Part shown: one piece after another, positions 47,495 to 59,075 of the stretch | Layout: every line of letters starts with the position of its first letter | How positions within the stretch are numbered: the first letter of the stretch is position 1 | DNA from: Bolinopsis microptera | Taxonomy: Eukaryota > Ctenophora > Tentaculata > Lobata > Bolinopsidae | DNA: 64,000 bases | Direction: 5' to 3' | Assembly (NCBI RefSeq): GCF_026151205.1 | Contig: NC_087072.1 | Coordinates: forward strand, 14,856,169 to 14,920,168 | Notes under the pieces: model-generated | The model's input: only the letters and a program-made list of their open reading frames with translations | Told to the model about the DNA's origin: nothing | The model's database searches: none | Position numbers and translations under genes: made by a program

Positions 47495-49545
47495 GGGGGT
47501 GATGCAACGACCATTAATGACCATTAATGACCATTAATGACCATTAATGACCATTAATGACCATTAATGACAATGTCAGTTTTGCCAAAATTTCGAATAC
47601 TGACATTAATGGTCATGTTTTTTTCCGCACTTCCTGGAACAAGAAGGACAGACACGAGGACCACTTAGAACCTACCTAAAGTTAACTAACAATAAGTAGA
47701 CGGTACTTTACGTCTTGGAAGGGGATGAAAAATTAATTTTACAACTTTCTCAAACACTGATATTACTACATATTACAACTAACCCAATTATACCATAACA
47801 ACAACGTTCTCCCAATCTAAACTTATTATTGAACCATCCTGGGTCTTCACCCAACACTGGGAAGACATATCGTGCTCAATACAGATCGCCACCGCAGGTC
47901 TTCTCTCTCCCGACCGAGCATTTCCTTTTCTTTGTGATGCTTTAGATGTCTTAACAGATATAGAAAGCACTTTGCCCTGCACAACCGTGCGCCTTCTTTT
48001 TTCATCCTTGCCTGTTATGAGTATACCAGTTATTGTTCCACCAACTTGCACCTCTTGAGCGTTGCATAGCTCTGGTTCTGCTAAACCTTTACAGACTGGG
48101 CGATACAACCCAATACTTGTATCCAAGGCAAGACCAAAAAATCTTACCTTGGTTACAATATTTGGTCACGACCTTAGTGGAGCTATCAACCAGCTCTTCG
48201 TCCTCATAATCAGAAAAATTGTCTTCACTCTCATGGTCTGATTCATCATCTGATTGTTGTTCACTACCATATGAGAGTGGAAATTGGAGACTCCGCCGTC
48301 TTTCAGAAATAACATTTCCATTATCACCTGAAAGATACGAACTTCCATAACTAGAAGAGGAAACAAAGAGTTCCTCTCCAATCTTGGATCCTCTTTTTAA
48401 GCTTTGGATTATAAGGTTACTCATCTTGACCGAACCTCCAAAATCAACAGCAATCTTTTTCTCTGGATGTTTGCTCCACTCAGAACGAAAGAGTGTCTTC
48501 CCCCGGGTATGAGCGGTTTTATGAACACTTGTACCACATTCAACATCAAGCGTATTCTCCACCTCTAATAGTCGGTTGTAACGACCCATGGCTTCAGGGA
48601 CTCTTAACTTGTAGAGTCGATTTGTGTGCGTCTACCGGAGTGCCGTCCAACCCTGATTCGAGCGAAGAGTTGTTCATTTTGATCAGACGATAAAAACCAC
48701 GGTACTACTGGTGCTTTGGGGTGATTACAAATCAAGTCGACAAAATACAAGACAAGTCCGTTAGCTGCGGATATTAAGTCTTTGAAGCTTTCTCTAGTTA
48801 TGAAGTTCTCGCTGGTATTTAATTTCTTCGAGTGTTCTCCCCACAGAGTGAAGAACGTGAAAACAGTCCACGCATTTTCAGCTCTTTCTGAAACAGTCAG
48901 CGATTTGTCATAAAACGCTGCCAGGAGCAAAAACCCGGCCTTAAGATAGGCCGAGAGGCTCAGAAATCCTGCTTGTTTTAGAACATCCCATTTAGCCGTT
49001 AGCTCTGCAGCACACTGCGGGTTTTGTCTATCAGAGTGCTGCAGAGTTGTAAGGGATACAGAGTCTCTGAATTCTTCACTTTCCGTAGCGAGTTTAAGAA
49101 TCATCCCCCAGTTTAGGGTGAATTTCGTGTCTTCGATCGAATCAGAATCGGCCATTATGATGAATCTAGTACTGAGGTAATGGAGACAGTTAACCAGTTT
49201 TTTCAACTCATGACAGATGTCCTGCATGGGAAAGTCTCCTGTTTTGTTGAAGTAAAATACTGGCGGGTACTCCAACTTCGACAGCTCGCTCTGACTGGCT
49301 GTTTTGATCCGTTCATCTGTATTGACCTAAGCCGCTGATCTCTGTACGAAACATGATTTCTCCCCTCAATTAGTCAAGGCTACTGCCAGATATTTCAAAA
49401 TTTGAGATATCTTATGACCATTAATGACCATTAATGACCATTAATGACCATTAATGACCATTAATGACCATTAATGACCATTAATGACAATGTCAGTTTC
49501 GGAAAAATCTCAAATACTGACATTAATGGTCGTTGCATTACCCCC
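47495..49545. mobile_element. 2,051 bp DNA transposon with 8 bp target duplication
   Basis: Ends GGGGGTGATGCAACG and CGTTGCATTACCCCC form inverted repeats that extend into GACCATTAATG. The host word GGGAAGTG is duplicated at 47487-47494 and 49546-49553. Inside each end sits a tandem array of the decamer GACCATTAAT (about 6 copies left, 8 right, same orientation) followed by a small palindromic block GACAATGTCAG...CTGACATTAATGGTC. An 8 bp duplication fits P, hAT or Novosib-type elements. The transposase-like frames are on the minus strand. Confidence 0.85.
47788..49320 (-). pseudogene. transposase-like coding region of the 2 kb element, disrupted
   Basis: Reading 3' to 5' on +, the first frame (about 49315 to 48604) holds a helical region and ends with LSSDQNEQLFARIRVGR. 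This recalls the C-terminal S.D..E.LF..IR segment of P-type transposases, but I cannot assign it firmly. A frameshift near 48600 leads to the frame at 48589-48150 (LRVPEAMGRYNRLLEVENT, then acidic Ser-rich). A GTAAG...CAG pair (about 48148-48088) may be a short intron joining to the last frame, which ends at 47788 with a basic domain (KGKVLSISVKTSKASQRKG is an example of its composition). No start codon is certain. Confidence 0.45.
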
Positions 49546-49553
49546 GGGAAGTG

Positions 49554-49905
49554 TGTGATGATGGTATTAAAAAAAGATGTTCAGAAGAATGCTGGACCAC
49601 TTCAAACATGTGCAGGCCATGAAGGGGGGATCGAGGCAGCAATACATGCTATGGCAGAGGTGCACGATGATGAGGACACGGAAGCCATTTTGTTAGTGGA
49701 TGCTTCCAACGCATTCAACGCTCTCAATAGGACTGCTGCTACCAACAACATGCAGTATGTTTGCCCACCACTTGCTAAATATTTTGAGAACACCTACAGA
49801 GAACCAACAGACCTTTATGTGGCAAACAGCAAGGGAGTGATCATCAAGAGCTGCGAAGGTTCACTCAACTTATTGGATCAACTTGGACCTCTGCAAGGCA
49901 GACAG
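49554..49905 (+). pseudogene. RT core fragment of the outer retroelement
   Basis: It resumes the outer RT after the DNA transposon with CVMMVLKKDVQKNAGPLQ, then the first catalytic box ILLVDASNAFNALNR, and breaks at GPLQG, exactly in the conserved QGD segment. The other half of that motif (GDNIATGGYAL) begins at about 54722. Confidence 0.8.
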
Positions 49906-49919
49906 AGATATTCGTTTTT

Positions 49920-51031
49920 TAGCCAGAAAGGAGAGGAAGAAGAGGCAGGAGGAAGCGAAGAAAAGAGAGACAGAGAAGACGAAGGAGGAAGCAAAGAAAA
50001 GAGAGCCAGAGAAGACAGAGGACAAAGCGGAGGCCGCAGTGCCCAGCAGTTAAATATTTTTTATACCAATGCTAACGGCCTATTTAATAAAATTGATGAA
50101 CTAAAATGTATTTTATCAGTGTATAAATCTATTGAGGTAATTTGTGTAACAGAAACTCATTTTAGTAGTGATATATTAGATGCCGAAATTTATATTGAAG
50201 GATTTAGTATGTTTAGAAAAGATAGAGATTTTAGAATTGACAATTCCACTGGCAGTATAAGTGGTGGAGGAGGCTCTGTAATTTATGTTAAAAACTGTTG
50301 TAATGCTTCACTAGTGAACTCTTTTTTAAAGGCACCGGATTCTTTAGCTGTTAATATTAACACATCAGGTGGAATGATTAGTATTTGTTGTATTTACAGA
50401 TCCACTTTATTGAATTTAGAACAGAATAATGCGTTAATATCTTGTATCAAGAGCATCTGTAGTGAAAGGAATGATTTTGAAACACTCCTTTTAGGAGATT
50501 TTAATTTACCAAATGTTTTATGGGAAACTGGTAGCATAAATAGTAATATTGCTAGCAAGAACCAGTTTTTAGTTACTCAACAGAAATTCATGGATGTTTT
50601 TAATGACAGTGGTTTAACTTGGTATTTCACCAGCGAGACAACTAGAATACGGCTTGTGAAGGATACTCTCCAGGAGAGTCTTCTTGATCAGGTCCTGTAT
50701 ACAAATGATGCTCTTGTCAACGGTTGTAAGATCGTTTCTCCGCTTGGTAAGAGTGATCATGTTGGGATGCTTGTCGAACTAGTTGTTTCGCCGGATACTA
50801 GCAAATGTTTAAAAGAGAAGATTATCAAACCTATATGGGGTAAGATTTCCTCTGAAGAGTTATTAAATTTTAGTTTGAAAAATATCGACTGGGATTATAG
50901 TTCTACCAATGATGTTCAAGATATGTGGGCTGAATTACATGGTAAACTGGAGACTGTTGCTGCAGCTGTTCCGACTGCTTCGGTTTATCTCGACAACAGA
51001 CCTGTTAAGTTGCCATGGAGTACATCTGCAC
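49920..51031 (+). pseudogene. LINE endonuclease domain (APE type)
   Basis: After a Glu/Lys/Arg-rich start (about 45 residues), the endonuclease motifs follow in order: FYTNANGL, VICVTETHF, GSVIYVKNCC, LLLGDFNLPNVLW, and SDHVGMLVEL. The frame is open until the palindromic element enters after the codons for STSALK. The N-terminal segment is low-complexity and may not be native coding. Confidence 0.85.
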
Positions 51032-51035
51032 TTAA

Positions 51036-51762
51036 GGGGGCAGGGGGGGGGTCTTCATGGAAATTTTCTCAAAATCGACTTTTTAGTTGTTTCTGATAGA
51101 GGGGAGTGATATCTATCAGATGTTTTTAATCCGATAGAAAAATATTGATCCTAGCCGAAATTATCGCCGGTAAAAGGTCAGCGCTTGTGTGTAATTGTAT
51201 TGCGCGAGCGATTTTAGATCGCATGCCCTGAAAATCAAGTCTAAAAATCTATCTTCTCCTACATTTTTTGAGTAATCACCCTCAAACTTTCAGGATATGT
51301 TCTAAGGATCATTTAGAAGAGATTGTCCGGGCAAAATTTTGAGATAGGCCTTTAAACATTTTTTATTCGATTTTTAAAATCTTGGACCTCGAAAAATCGT
51401 CAAAAAACCAGGTCCAAGATTTTAAAAATCAAATAAAAAATGTTTAAAGGCCTATCTCAAAATTTTGCCCGGACAATCTCTTCTAAATGATCCTTAGAGC
51501 ATATCCTGAAAGTTTAAGGGTGATTGCTCAAAAAATGTAGGAGAAGATAGATTTTTAGACTCGATTTTCAGGGCACGCGATCTAAAATCGCTCGCGCAAT
51601 ACAATTACACACAAGCGCTGACCTTTTACCGGCGATAATTTCGGCTAGGATCAATATTTTTCTATCGGATTAAAAACATCTGATAGATATCACTCCCCTC
51701 TATCAGAAACAACTAAAAAGTCGATTTTGAGAAAATTTCCATGAAGACCCCCCCCTGCCCCC
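51036..51762. mobile_element. 727 bp near-perfect palindrome flanked by TTAA
   Basis: Left arm 51036-51389 and right arm 51410-51762 are reverse complements with few mismatches, around a 20 nt loop. Termini are GGGGGCAGGG / CCTGCCCCC with TTAA at 51032-51035 and 51763-51766. The host LINE frame is collinear across the insertion once one TTAA is discounted, so the target duplication is clear. There is no coding capacity. TTAA target and G-rich ends suggest piggyBac/Kolobok mobilisation. Confidence 0.92.
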
Positions 51763-51766
51763 TTAA

Positions 51767-53839
51767 ACGAATGAGAAAGAATAAAGATAAAGCATGGGCT
51801 GAGTTTGATATTAATCCATCTGATGTTAATTTTAGTTATGCAAGTAGCAAACAACATACTTATGAAGTAGCAGAAATTAAAGCTAAAGTTAACTATGAAA
51901 AGAAAATTACATCTAATCTGAAGCAGAATTGTAAGTCTTTTTACTCTTATTTACGAAATAAACGTCAAATTAAATCAAGTGTTGTTTCTTTAGATAAAGG
52001 AGATGGTACACGCACAGATAGTTCGACTGAGTCAGCTGAGGTACTCGCAAGTGCCTTTAGCTCTGTTTTTGTGCGTGAACCACCTGGCCCTCTCCCTAAA
52101 ACTGAGAATTTAAGACCTGACAATGAGAGTATTGATGATATTGATGATATGGAAGTCAGCAGTTCTGATATAAAAAAGCAACTTTTAAAGCTTAACATTT
52201 TTAAGAGTTCTGGTCCGGATGGTGTTCATCCGAAGTTGTTGAAATCGCTAGCTTATGACAACAATTTTGTTGAAGCATTAACTAAATTATTTCAAAAGTG
52301 TTCAGACACAGGATCTTTACCTGCAGTGTGGAAATCTGCATCTGTTGTAGCATTGTTTAAAAAGGGTATTAAATCGGACCCCTTAAATTATAGACCAGTT
52401 TCATTAACTTGTATTTTGTGCAAAGTGTATGAAAAGTTGGTGAGAGCACATGTATTACATTTTCTAGAACATCGAATTTCGAAGCATCAGCATGGATTTG
52501 TTAAGGGTAAATCGTGTTTATCTAATCTTTTAGAGACATTTGATGACATTCTTGACATTTTAGATGAAGGTGCCCCGGTTGATCTTCTATACTTTGATTT
52601 TAGTAAGGCATTCGACACAGTCCCCCACTTTAGACTTCTGTCTAAATTGGAAGGCTTTGGTGTCAAAGGAAAGGTTTTAGATGTTATTAAAGATTTTCTG
52701 ACAGACAGGACTATGAGGGTTTCTGTAGAAGGACAATGGTCCGAGGTTAAACATGTTTTATCTGGTGTTCCTCAGGGGTCAGTTCTAGGCCCTCTCCTAT
52801 TCATTCTGTATATTAATGATTTGCCTGACCTTGTAAAAAATAAGATAAAGTTATTTGCTGATGATCTTAAATTAATTGGTAATGCAGCTAACCACGGTAG
52901 TGTTGCTGAAGATATCGAAGAATTAGAAGTTTGGGAAAGTATTTGGCTTTTACAATTTAATCCTGCCAAGTGCAAAGTAGTGCACATTAATTTTAACAAC
53001 AATCCTAATTTAAATTATAAGGTAAACGGTATAGAACTTGAAGTATCTGCACAGGAAAAAGATTTGGGGGTTATTACCCATAGCTCCCTGCTTTGGAATG
53101 AACAGATCAAAGCATGTATCGCTAAGGCAAATCGTATGATTTGTTGGATTGTAAGGAATTTAGTTATTAGAGAAAAGGTTGTTATGATTGCTATATATAA
53201 AGCTTTAATAAGACCTCATCTTGAGTATTGTGTCCAATTGTGGAATCCACCTGCGGCTCATGGAAGTTGGGGGACTGTTTTGGAGCTGGAGAGCGTCCAG
53301 AGGCGGTTTACCTGTCTGATTGATGAGGTGGGTACTCTTCCTTACAGCCGTAGACTGGAAATCGTCAATTTGACAACGCTGGCAGAGCGGCGAATACGTG
53401 GGGACCTTATTGAAGCTTTTAAGGTTATTAATGGTATGACTGATTATGGTTCAGACTTGTTCAGACCAAGCAGATCAGGTCTTAATCTGGTTTCATCCAA
53501 TAGATGTAGTAAAAGTGTGACAAAGGCAAGAATATCCAGAAGTCTTTTCTCCCGGAGCGAGTTATTCCATATTGGAACAAACTCCCTCCGGACGTCAAGA
53601 ACTCTGTGACAGTTTTAGGTTTTAAAATTAAATTAGAAGGATATAAGATAGATATGATTTCTAAAAGTATTACAAATGATTGCTTTTTTTGGAATGTTTC
53701 TAATGAAGTTTTAGTAAGAATCGAGGGAGCCAGTTATGTCAGTAATAAAGAGAAACATAACAATTATCTTTGGTTCCATCCTTATGTGGCAAAGAAGCGT
53801 TTTATAAATCTTTATTCCACTGGGAAGTTTTTAAAATAG
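51767..53839 (+). pseudogene. LINE reverse transcriptase (CR1/L2/Jockey-like)
   Basis: RT motifs in order: NYRPVSLTCILCKVYEKLV, KHQHGFVKGKSC, DFSKAFDTVPH, SGVPQGSVLGPLL, YINDLP, LFADDLKLIG (catalytic FADD), then the LGVITHSSLLWNEQI thumb-like region and the HLEYCVQLWNP segment. One frameshift near 53550 moves the C-terminal part into the next frame, where IPYWNKLPPDV and the last 77 residues to 53839 continue. All catalytic residues are kept, so this copy died recently. Confidence 0.88.
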
Positions 53840-53995
53840 GATAATGTTTTTGATGAAATTGTTTTTAAATATTGTATTTGATAATTAATTAATGTTGGTG
53901 GGGAAATATTTATATATTTTTTCACACAGTGCGATGATAGTTTGTAGACATGTGTGATGATGTGATGTCATAAATTTTACTTTACTTTACTTTTT

Positions 53996-54705
53996 TGATT
54001 GAAATAAATTTTCGTGCACATACAGAATGAATGGTTAATAATTTAATATATATGTAGACCAAGGTCTGTGCACGGGATGCTTCCTGGAAGAATCCAGTTC
54101 TTTTAGCGGGGCACCCTACCTAAAGCCAAATTGAGATATAATAATCATATTCCTAGAGAAATAATCAGAAATCGAATACCAATCAAATAATGTGATATAT
54201 AGGAGTAGTAACCATATTTACTATGCAAAATGCCCCAACCACATAGTGTAAATTTATATAGAATTCAAATTCCATATCATCATTAAACCTCAATAGTCAA
54301 TATAATAGCCCAAGCAAAATTAAATAACTTCTTATATACCTTACTGTCATACTACAAATTAATTAAACATTTGAAATCTGTTAACCAGAAAATAAATTTC
54401 TAAACCTAATGCAAGTGAAATAATTTAGATGCAATAATGAATGCCTAATGTGAGTATCATCTGTCAATGTCCTTGTAAAAAAGTCTGTAAAAGAGATATG
54501 AGTAACTAATATAGAAGAAAAAACAGGAAGTTGTCGTCTGTTGAAAAATAAATAAAATATCTAGAATATAAATTAGAATATAAAATAACATTCAGTCAAT
54601 GTGTCGTCAATAAACTGTACAATTATCAAATGTTAAAACTGGGTGATACAGTCACCAAAAATAAATACTAAGTATAATAAGTAAATAAATTAAATGTGGT
54701 CTATA
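53996..54705. other. AT-rich segment between two TTTAC tails
   Basis: It lies inside the mobile nest with no coding frame. A GC-richer patch near 54060-54120 (GGTCTGTGCACGGGATGC, TAGCGGGGCACCC) stands out. It is flanked on both sides by TTTAC-type tails, so it may be the 3' end of an earlier LINE into which the present LINE inserted. Confidence 0.4.
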
Positions 54706-54721
54706 AAACTACTTTACTTTA

Positions 54722-56336
54722 AGGAGACAATATTGCCACTGGTGGATATGCTCTTAGCACCAAGCCACTTATCGACCGCCTGAGAAACATCATCAAACAG
54801 GTGTGGTTTGCCGATGATAGTGCTGCTGGAGGGAAATTGGAGGCAGTGTATAAGTGGTTGAAGGAGTTGCTCCAAGTTGGACCTAAGTATGGTTATTTTC
54901 CTAACCCATCTAAAAGAATTCTAGTAGTGAAGGACCCTCAGATGATCGACCAGGCCAAGGCATTGTTTGGAGAGTTCAATATGCAAATAACATCAGGCAC
55001 AAGGCATCTTGGTGCAGTACTTGGCAATACAGGTGTCAAAGATCAGTACATTGCCGATAAGGTCCAAGGGTGGTGCGAAGACATCAAGATGCTAGCTGAT
55101 ATTGCAGAATCTGAGCCTCAAGCAGCCTATTCAGCCTACATCTCTGGCATACAACACCGATGGAAGTTTGTTCAAAGGACTGTTCCTCATATCTCTGAAG
55201 CCATGGAGCCGCTAGAACATGAAATAAGACAAAAGCTTCTGCCAAAGATGCTGGGCAGGGAGATTTCAGACTTTGAGAGGGACGTGTTAAGTCTACCAAT
55301 AAGATTGGGAGGATTGGGCATTGGTAAACCCCACGAGGAATGCCAGTCTGAGTACACAGCTTCCAAGCTACTCACCACCGAGCTTACAAAGGCAATAGTG
55401 GACCAACAGGAAGTTTACTCTGCATCCAGTAACCTCACCAAATCAGGGAAAGAAATGATAAAAAATTTGAAGAATTCCGAGCTCCAAGCCAAGTTTAACG
55501 CTATAGCTGAAAGATGTGGCACCTCCTCTAAGAGAGCACTACTAACAGCAAGAGAAAAGGGAGCGTCCAGTTGGCTTAACACATTTCCACTTCAGCAGTA
55601 TGGCTACACTCTGAACAAAGAGGAGTTTCGAGACGGTGTCTGCTTACGCTACAGTTGGTGGATACCAAACACTCCCATCACCTGTGGATGTGGGAAAACA
55701 AGTGATCTTGACCACCTTCTCACCTGTAAGCTAGGGGGCTACATGATAATGACCCACAACAACATCAGAGACACAATGGCAAATCTACTTCGTGAGGTAT
55801 GTCATGATGTAAAAGTTGAACCCCAGCTACAGAAGGTGAATGAGGGTGACTGCCTCAACCCCAAGACTATAACAGGTGACCAAGCTCGGCTTGATGTATC
55901 TGCTAGAGGAGTTTGGACTCCATTTGATAAGACCTTTCTTGACATAAGGGTTTCACACCCCAATTGCTTATCAAACAGGACAAAAACTCTTCAAGAAGCA
56001 TACGAAGAGAACGAGAAAGAGAAGAAGGACGAGTACTTGGAGAGAGTGTTGAATGTGGAGAAGGCTACCTTCACCCCGGCTGTATTCCTCACATTTGGAG
56101 GAATGTCTAAAGAGTGTAAGCAGTTCGTCAACAGAGTAGCAGACCTCGTTGCAAGAAAAAGGAAGGAAAGGTACTGCGATGTAGTAAGACACGTGAGAAC
56201 TAGGATAAGATTTGCAATGTTGAGAACAACTCTTATTGCTCTACGAGGGTACCGAGGAAAGAAGGTGGACACCAAACGTGAGATTCAGCTATCAGAAGTT
56301 TCATACAACCTCATCCCTGCCCCTGTAATGGAGTAG
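54722..56336 (+). pseudogene. 3' part of outer retroelement: RT palm, zinc knuckle, restriction-like endonuclease
   Basis: It begins GDNIATGGYAL and soon has the catalytic box VWFADDSAAGG. A long RT thumb region follows (LGAVLGNTGVKDQYI, RLGGLGIGKP). Near residue 305 of the fragment, CGCGKTSDLDHLLTC is the CCHC knuckle that precedes the endonuclease in R2-type elements. QARLDVSARGVW and FLDIRVSHPN look like the PD-D/E-K type core. The open frame is intact to the TAG. Confidence 0.78.
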
Positions 56337-56689
56337 ATCATGTGTTTTGTTAAAATGTTTTTGAAAAAATTATTAGTAGCAATGAATTGTGCTCTGCCAA
56401 TTGCAACACTTAAAATTTGATTGTGCTCTGCCAATTGCATCACTTGATTTAATTGAATGTATATATATACTGTTTGACATATTTTTCAAATATAATGGTT
56501 GTAAAATATAAAAAAATAACAATGCGCACGGGCACATATGTATGTATGCTCACTCGCTCGCACGCACGGTCGCAAAGCTACCATATCCAAAAAAACCTCG
56601 TTCGCTAACCCTTCTCCTTGACTCTTTTGTGCCTTACGTTGTTGTAATTACGTTAATTAATTTAAGGCAAGAAAATGGACAAAAAATAC

Positions 56690-56890
56690 GAGATTTACAA
56701 CCTCATCCCTGCCTCTATGTTGATAGAGTAGATGTGTATATATTTGGTTGTTGATATTTCAAATAATATTGGTAGCAGTGAAAAATTTTCGTTACCTGTG
56801 TATTGTGCTCTGCCAATTGCATCACTAACTTGAATGATGAAGTTCCAATTGTACTCACAATTTTTAATTGAATGTATTTTAAAATTTAGC
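56690..56890 (+). mobile_element. truncated 3'-end copy of the outer retroelement
   Basis: ACAACCTCATCCCTGCC followed by a GAGTAGAT stop region and later TTGTGCTCTGCCAATTGCATC repeats the order seen at 56306-56445 with substitutions. It starts a few codons before the stop, so it is a 5'-truncated insertion or a local duplication of the same family. Confidence 0.7.
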
Positions 56891-58550
56891 CTCAAAAAAA
56901 TTACGTTGTGTTTGAAGTGTTTTACATTTAATAACTCGACAGTTAGTATCGGCAGTATCTTCGGTTCACAGTTTGCGGTTGGGATGGATATGGGATAGAT
57001 ATTACATTTTTAATTTCAGTATTTGCTTCAACTAAGACATTTTTGCTTCAACTAAGACATTTTTTATATGGTCGGCAAAATATTGATTACGTGACCGATA
57101 GAAGTTTCCCCCATATCTCGCCAGCTCTAAAGTTGACGGATGATACTCGCTTAAATTTTTTAAAAGTAGTGCACACCACTTTCTTCTTGAGGCAAGTGCT
57201 GCAAAGTACTAGCGCGCGCCGGGAAATATATACGTACACCAAAACCTTTTTTGCGCTGGACAGTCGATTTGATTTAATTTTATGTGCATAAAAGTATAAA
57301 TTAAAATAATATTATTTAACATAATTTTAAAATTTTTCCTTTTAAAAATATTCGCTTATTCTAATTATTTCTTTTTGCACTTTTTTTTTCGATGTGGTAA
57401 GATTTGTCACTATTATAACTATAGCTATTTTTTTAAATCAGCCAAAATGCAAAAACCATGAATAATGAAAAATGACAGCGCGCTTGTAGTTTTTCCATTA
57501 CTTATGGACTAGCCCGGCGCGCGCTATTTCGTAGCACGTGCAGCTCTAATAGAAGAAAGCGGCGCGCGCTACAACGAAGAAATTTAGACAAATAACATCC
57601 GCCATAACTTGTAGTTTAAATTTTTATAAACACTCAAGGCTTGAAATAAGTTGTATCGCGTGGTGACCCCCATTGTCGCTTCACTATGTAGAGTTTCGAC
57701 AATACAGGGGGAGCCGCGCACTCGTGCGCGGCGGGACATACAACGTATGACAAGAAATAAGTTTTAAAAATTGCTATTGTCAATTGTATCCGCTGGGCTC
57801 ACAACAGTCTTGTACATAGTAAAGCAAAGTATTATTATTTATATTATAAACATTTAGTTAATTCAGCTGGCTTGGTGAACACTGAACACTCGTCAACGTA
57901 AATTACATTGGGCAATGCGCTTAAATTCTGTCATTCCACCATATTGCATCATGCATATTATATTTTTTATTTTCAATTATTGGTGTTTATGAACTTGGAA
58001 TCCTCAGGTGAAACGTAAAATAAAAGTATTTAATGCATTGAGCAGAAAATGCCCGTACATAGCAATAGTAAGACCTTTAATTTATTTTTGACAAATATTT
58101 TACGAGTATTATATCATTGATAATTCGTTAATCGACTTGCGAATTGATTGCGCGGCTCAAATTGTAGATTAGTACAATCGAGCGCTATCTGAACAAACCT
58201 TTTTGTTACGTTTGGCTTTCCAAATTTGCACGCAACCTCTTCGTACCCCTTTTTCGTTATTATATACGACTTTTTAATATTTGCCACAAGTTGTTGTAAG
58301 ATATTTTTTGTTCATAATGAGTCATGTTGATGAATTGTTGTGGTCAGCCAGTCGGCTTTATAATTGATCCAGCAGAACAATCTTACTTCTGAATAAAATT
58401 CCGCATTCTTGATTCTTTGTTTAACGAAGCAACACAACATTACTTCTTAATTAGCGATTGGTATCTGAAAACACAATCCATTGATGGACACATCTTTATG
58501 AAACTTTTGTCTCCTTGCCGCTGATTCTTTGGTCATAGACTAGTAACCTG

Positions 58551-58856
58551 ATGCCATAACCAGGATTCAACCAGGACATGACCAGGACACAACCTGGACA
58601 TCACCATGTCATAACCAGGACAGTCAGGCGTCATATCCTGGTCATATCCAGGTCATAACCACGTCACAACTGAAAAAGGTAGTCACGAACCGGCTATTAA
58701 AAGCGGTCACTAGAAGGTAAGTAGCCGGTCACTAGCCGGCTACTAGTTTCTTTATCGAATTAAGAGTGGCTACTTGGCGGTCAATAGCTTTTGATTAGCC
58801 GACTCGATTAGTGACTACTTTTTAGTTATGACCTGGTTATCATGCCTGGTTATCAA
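58551..58856. repeat. block of ACCAGG/CCTGGT and CGGTCACTAG repeats
   Basis: ACCAGG or its complement occurs about ten times, many as CATAACCAGG or CCTGGTCAT. Between the two outer groups lie repeated and inverted words CGGTCACTAG, GTAGCCGG and CCGGCTA. It looks like a degenerate inverted-repeat element, with no clear terminal repeat. Confidence 0.5.
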
Positions 58857-59075
58857 ACTTCTGGCCCATGGGACTGCACATTGAAAACCCTGCTTCTCCG
58901 CTTGATTTTAATTAGAAAAATATGTTTATTTTTAAAAATTACGATTGTAATTAAAAAACTTTTGGAAATATTGGATATGCAATAATCTCAAGTCTCAACC
59001 ACATTTCTAGCCATATAAGATGAACTCCCTCTCAATTTCAAATATGTCACTTACTAAATCGTTCATCAATTAATA

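Larger units (their letters stand above)
49903..54720 (+). mobile_element. APE-type LINE (CR1/L2/Jockey-like) inserted in the outer RT
   Basis: It enters after CTGCAAGG and leaves before AGACAATATT, splitting the QGD motif of the outer element. It encodes an APE-type endonuclease and an RT (entries below) but no ORF1, so it is 5'-truncated. Short TTTAC repeats, typical of such 3' tails, occur at about 53978-53995 and again at 54706-54719. The part between those tails (53996-54705) is AT-rich and could be this LINE's 3'UTR or the remnant of another insertion. Confidence 0.75.
46262..56520 (+). mobile_element. non-LTR retrotransposon with PHD-like finger, RT and restriction-like endonuclease, twice interrupted
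   Basis: One element is recognisable as three collinear + strand pieces: 46272-47494, 49554 to about 49905, and about 54720-56336, separated by two later insertions. Its order is a PHD-like finger, an RT with catalytic Asp boxes, then a zinc knuckle and an endonuclease-like C-terminus, as in the R2/CRE/NeSL/Hero group of site-prone elements. The 3' region repeats TTGTGCTCTGCCAATTGCA twice after the stop. The outer limits are approximate; no target duplication was identified. Confidence 0.75.
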
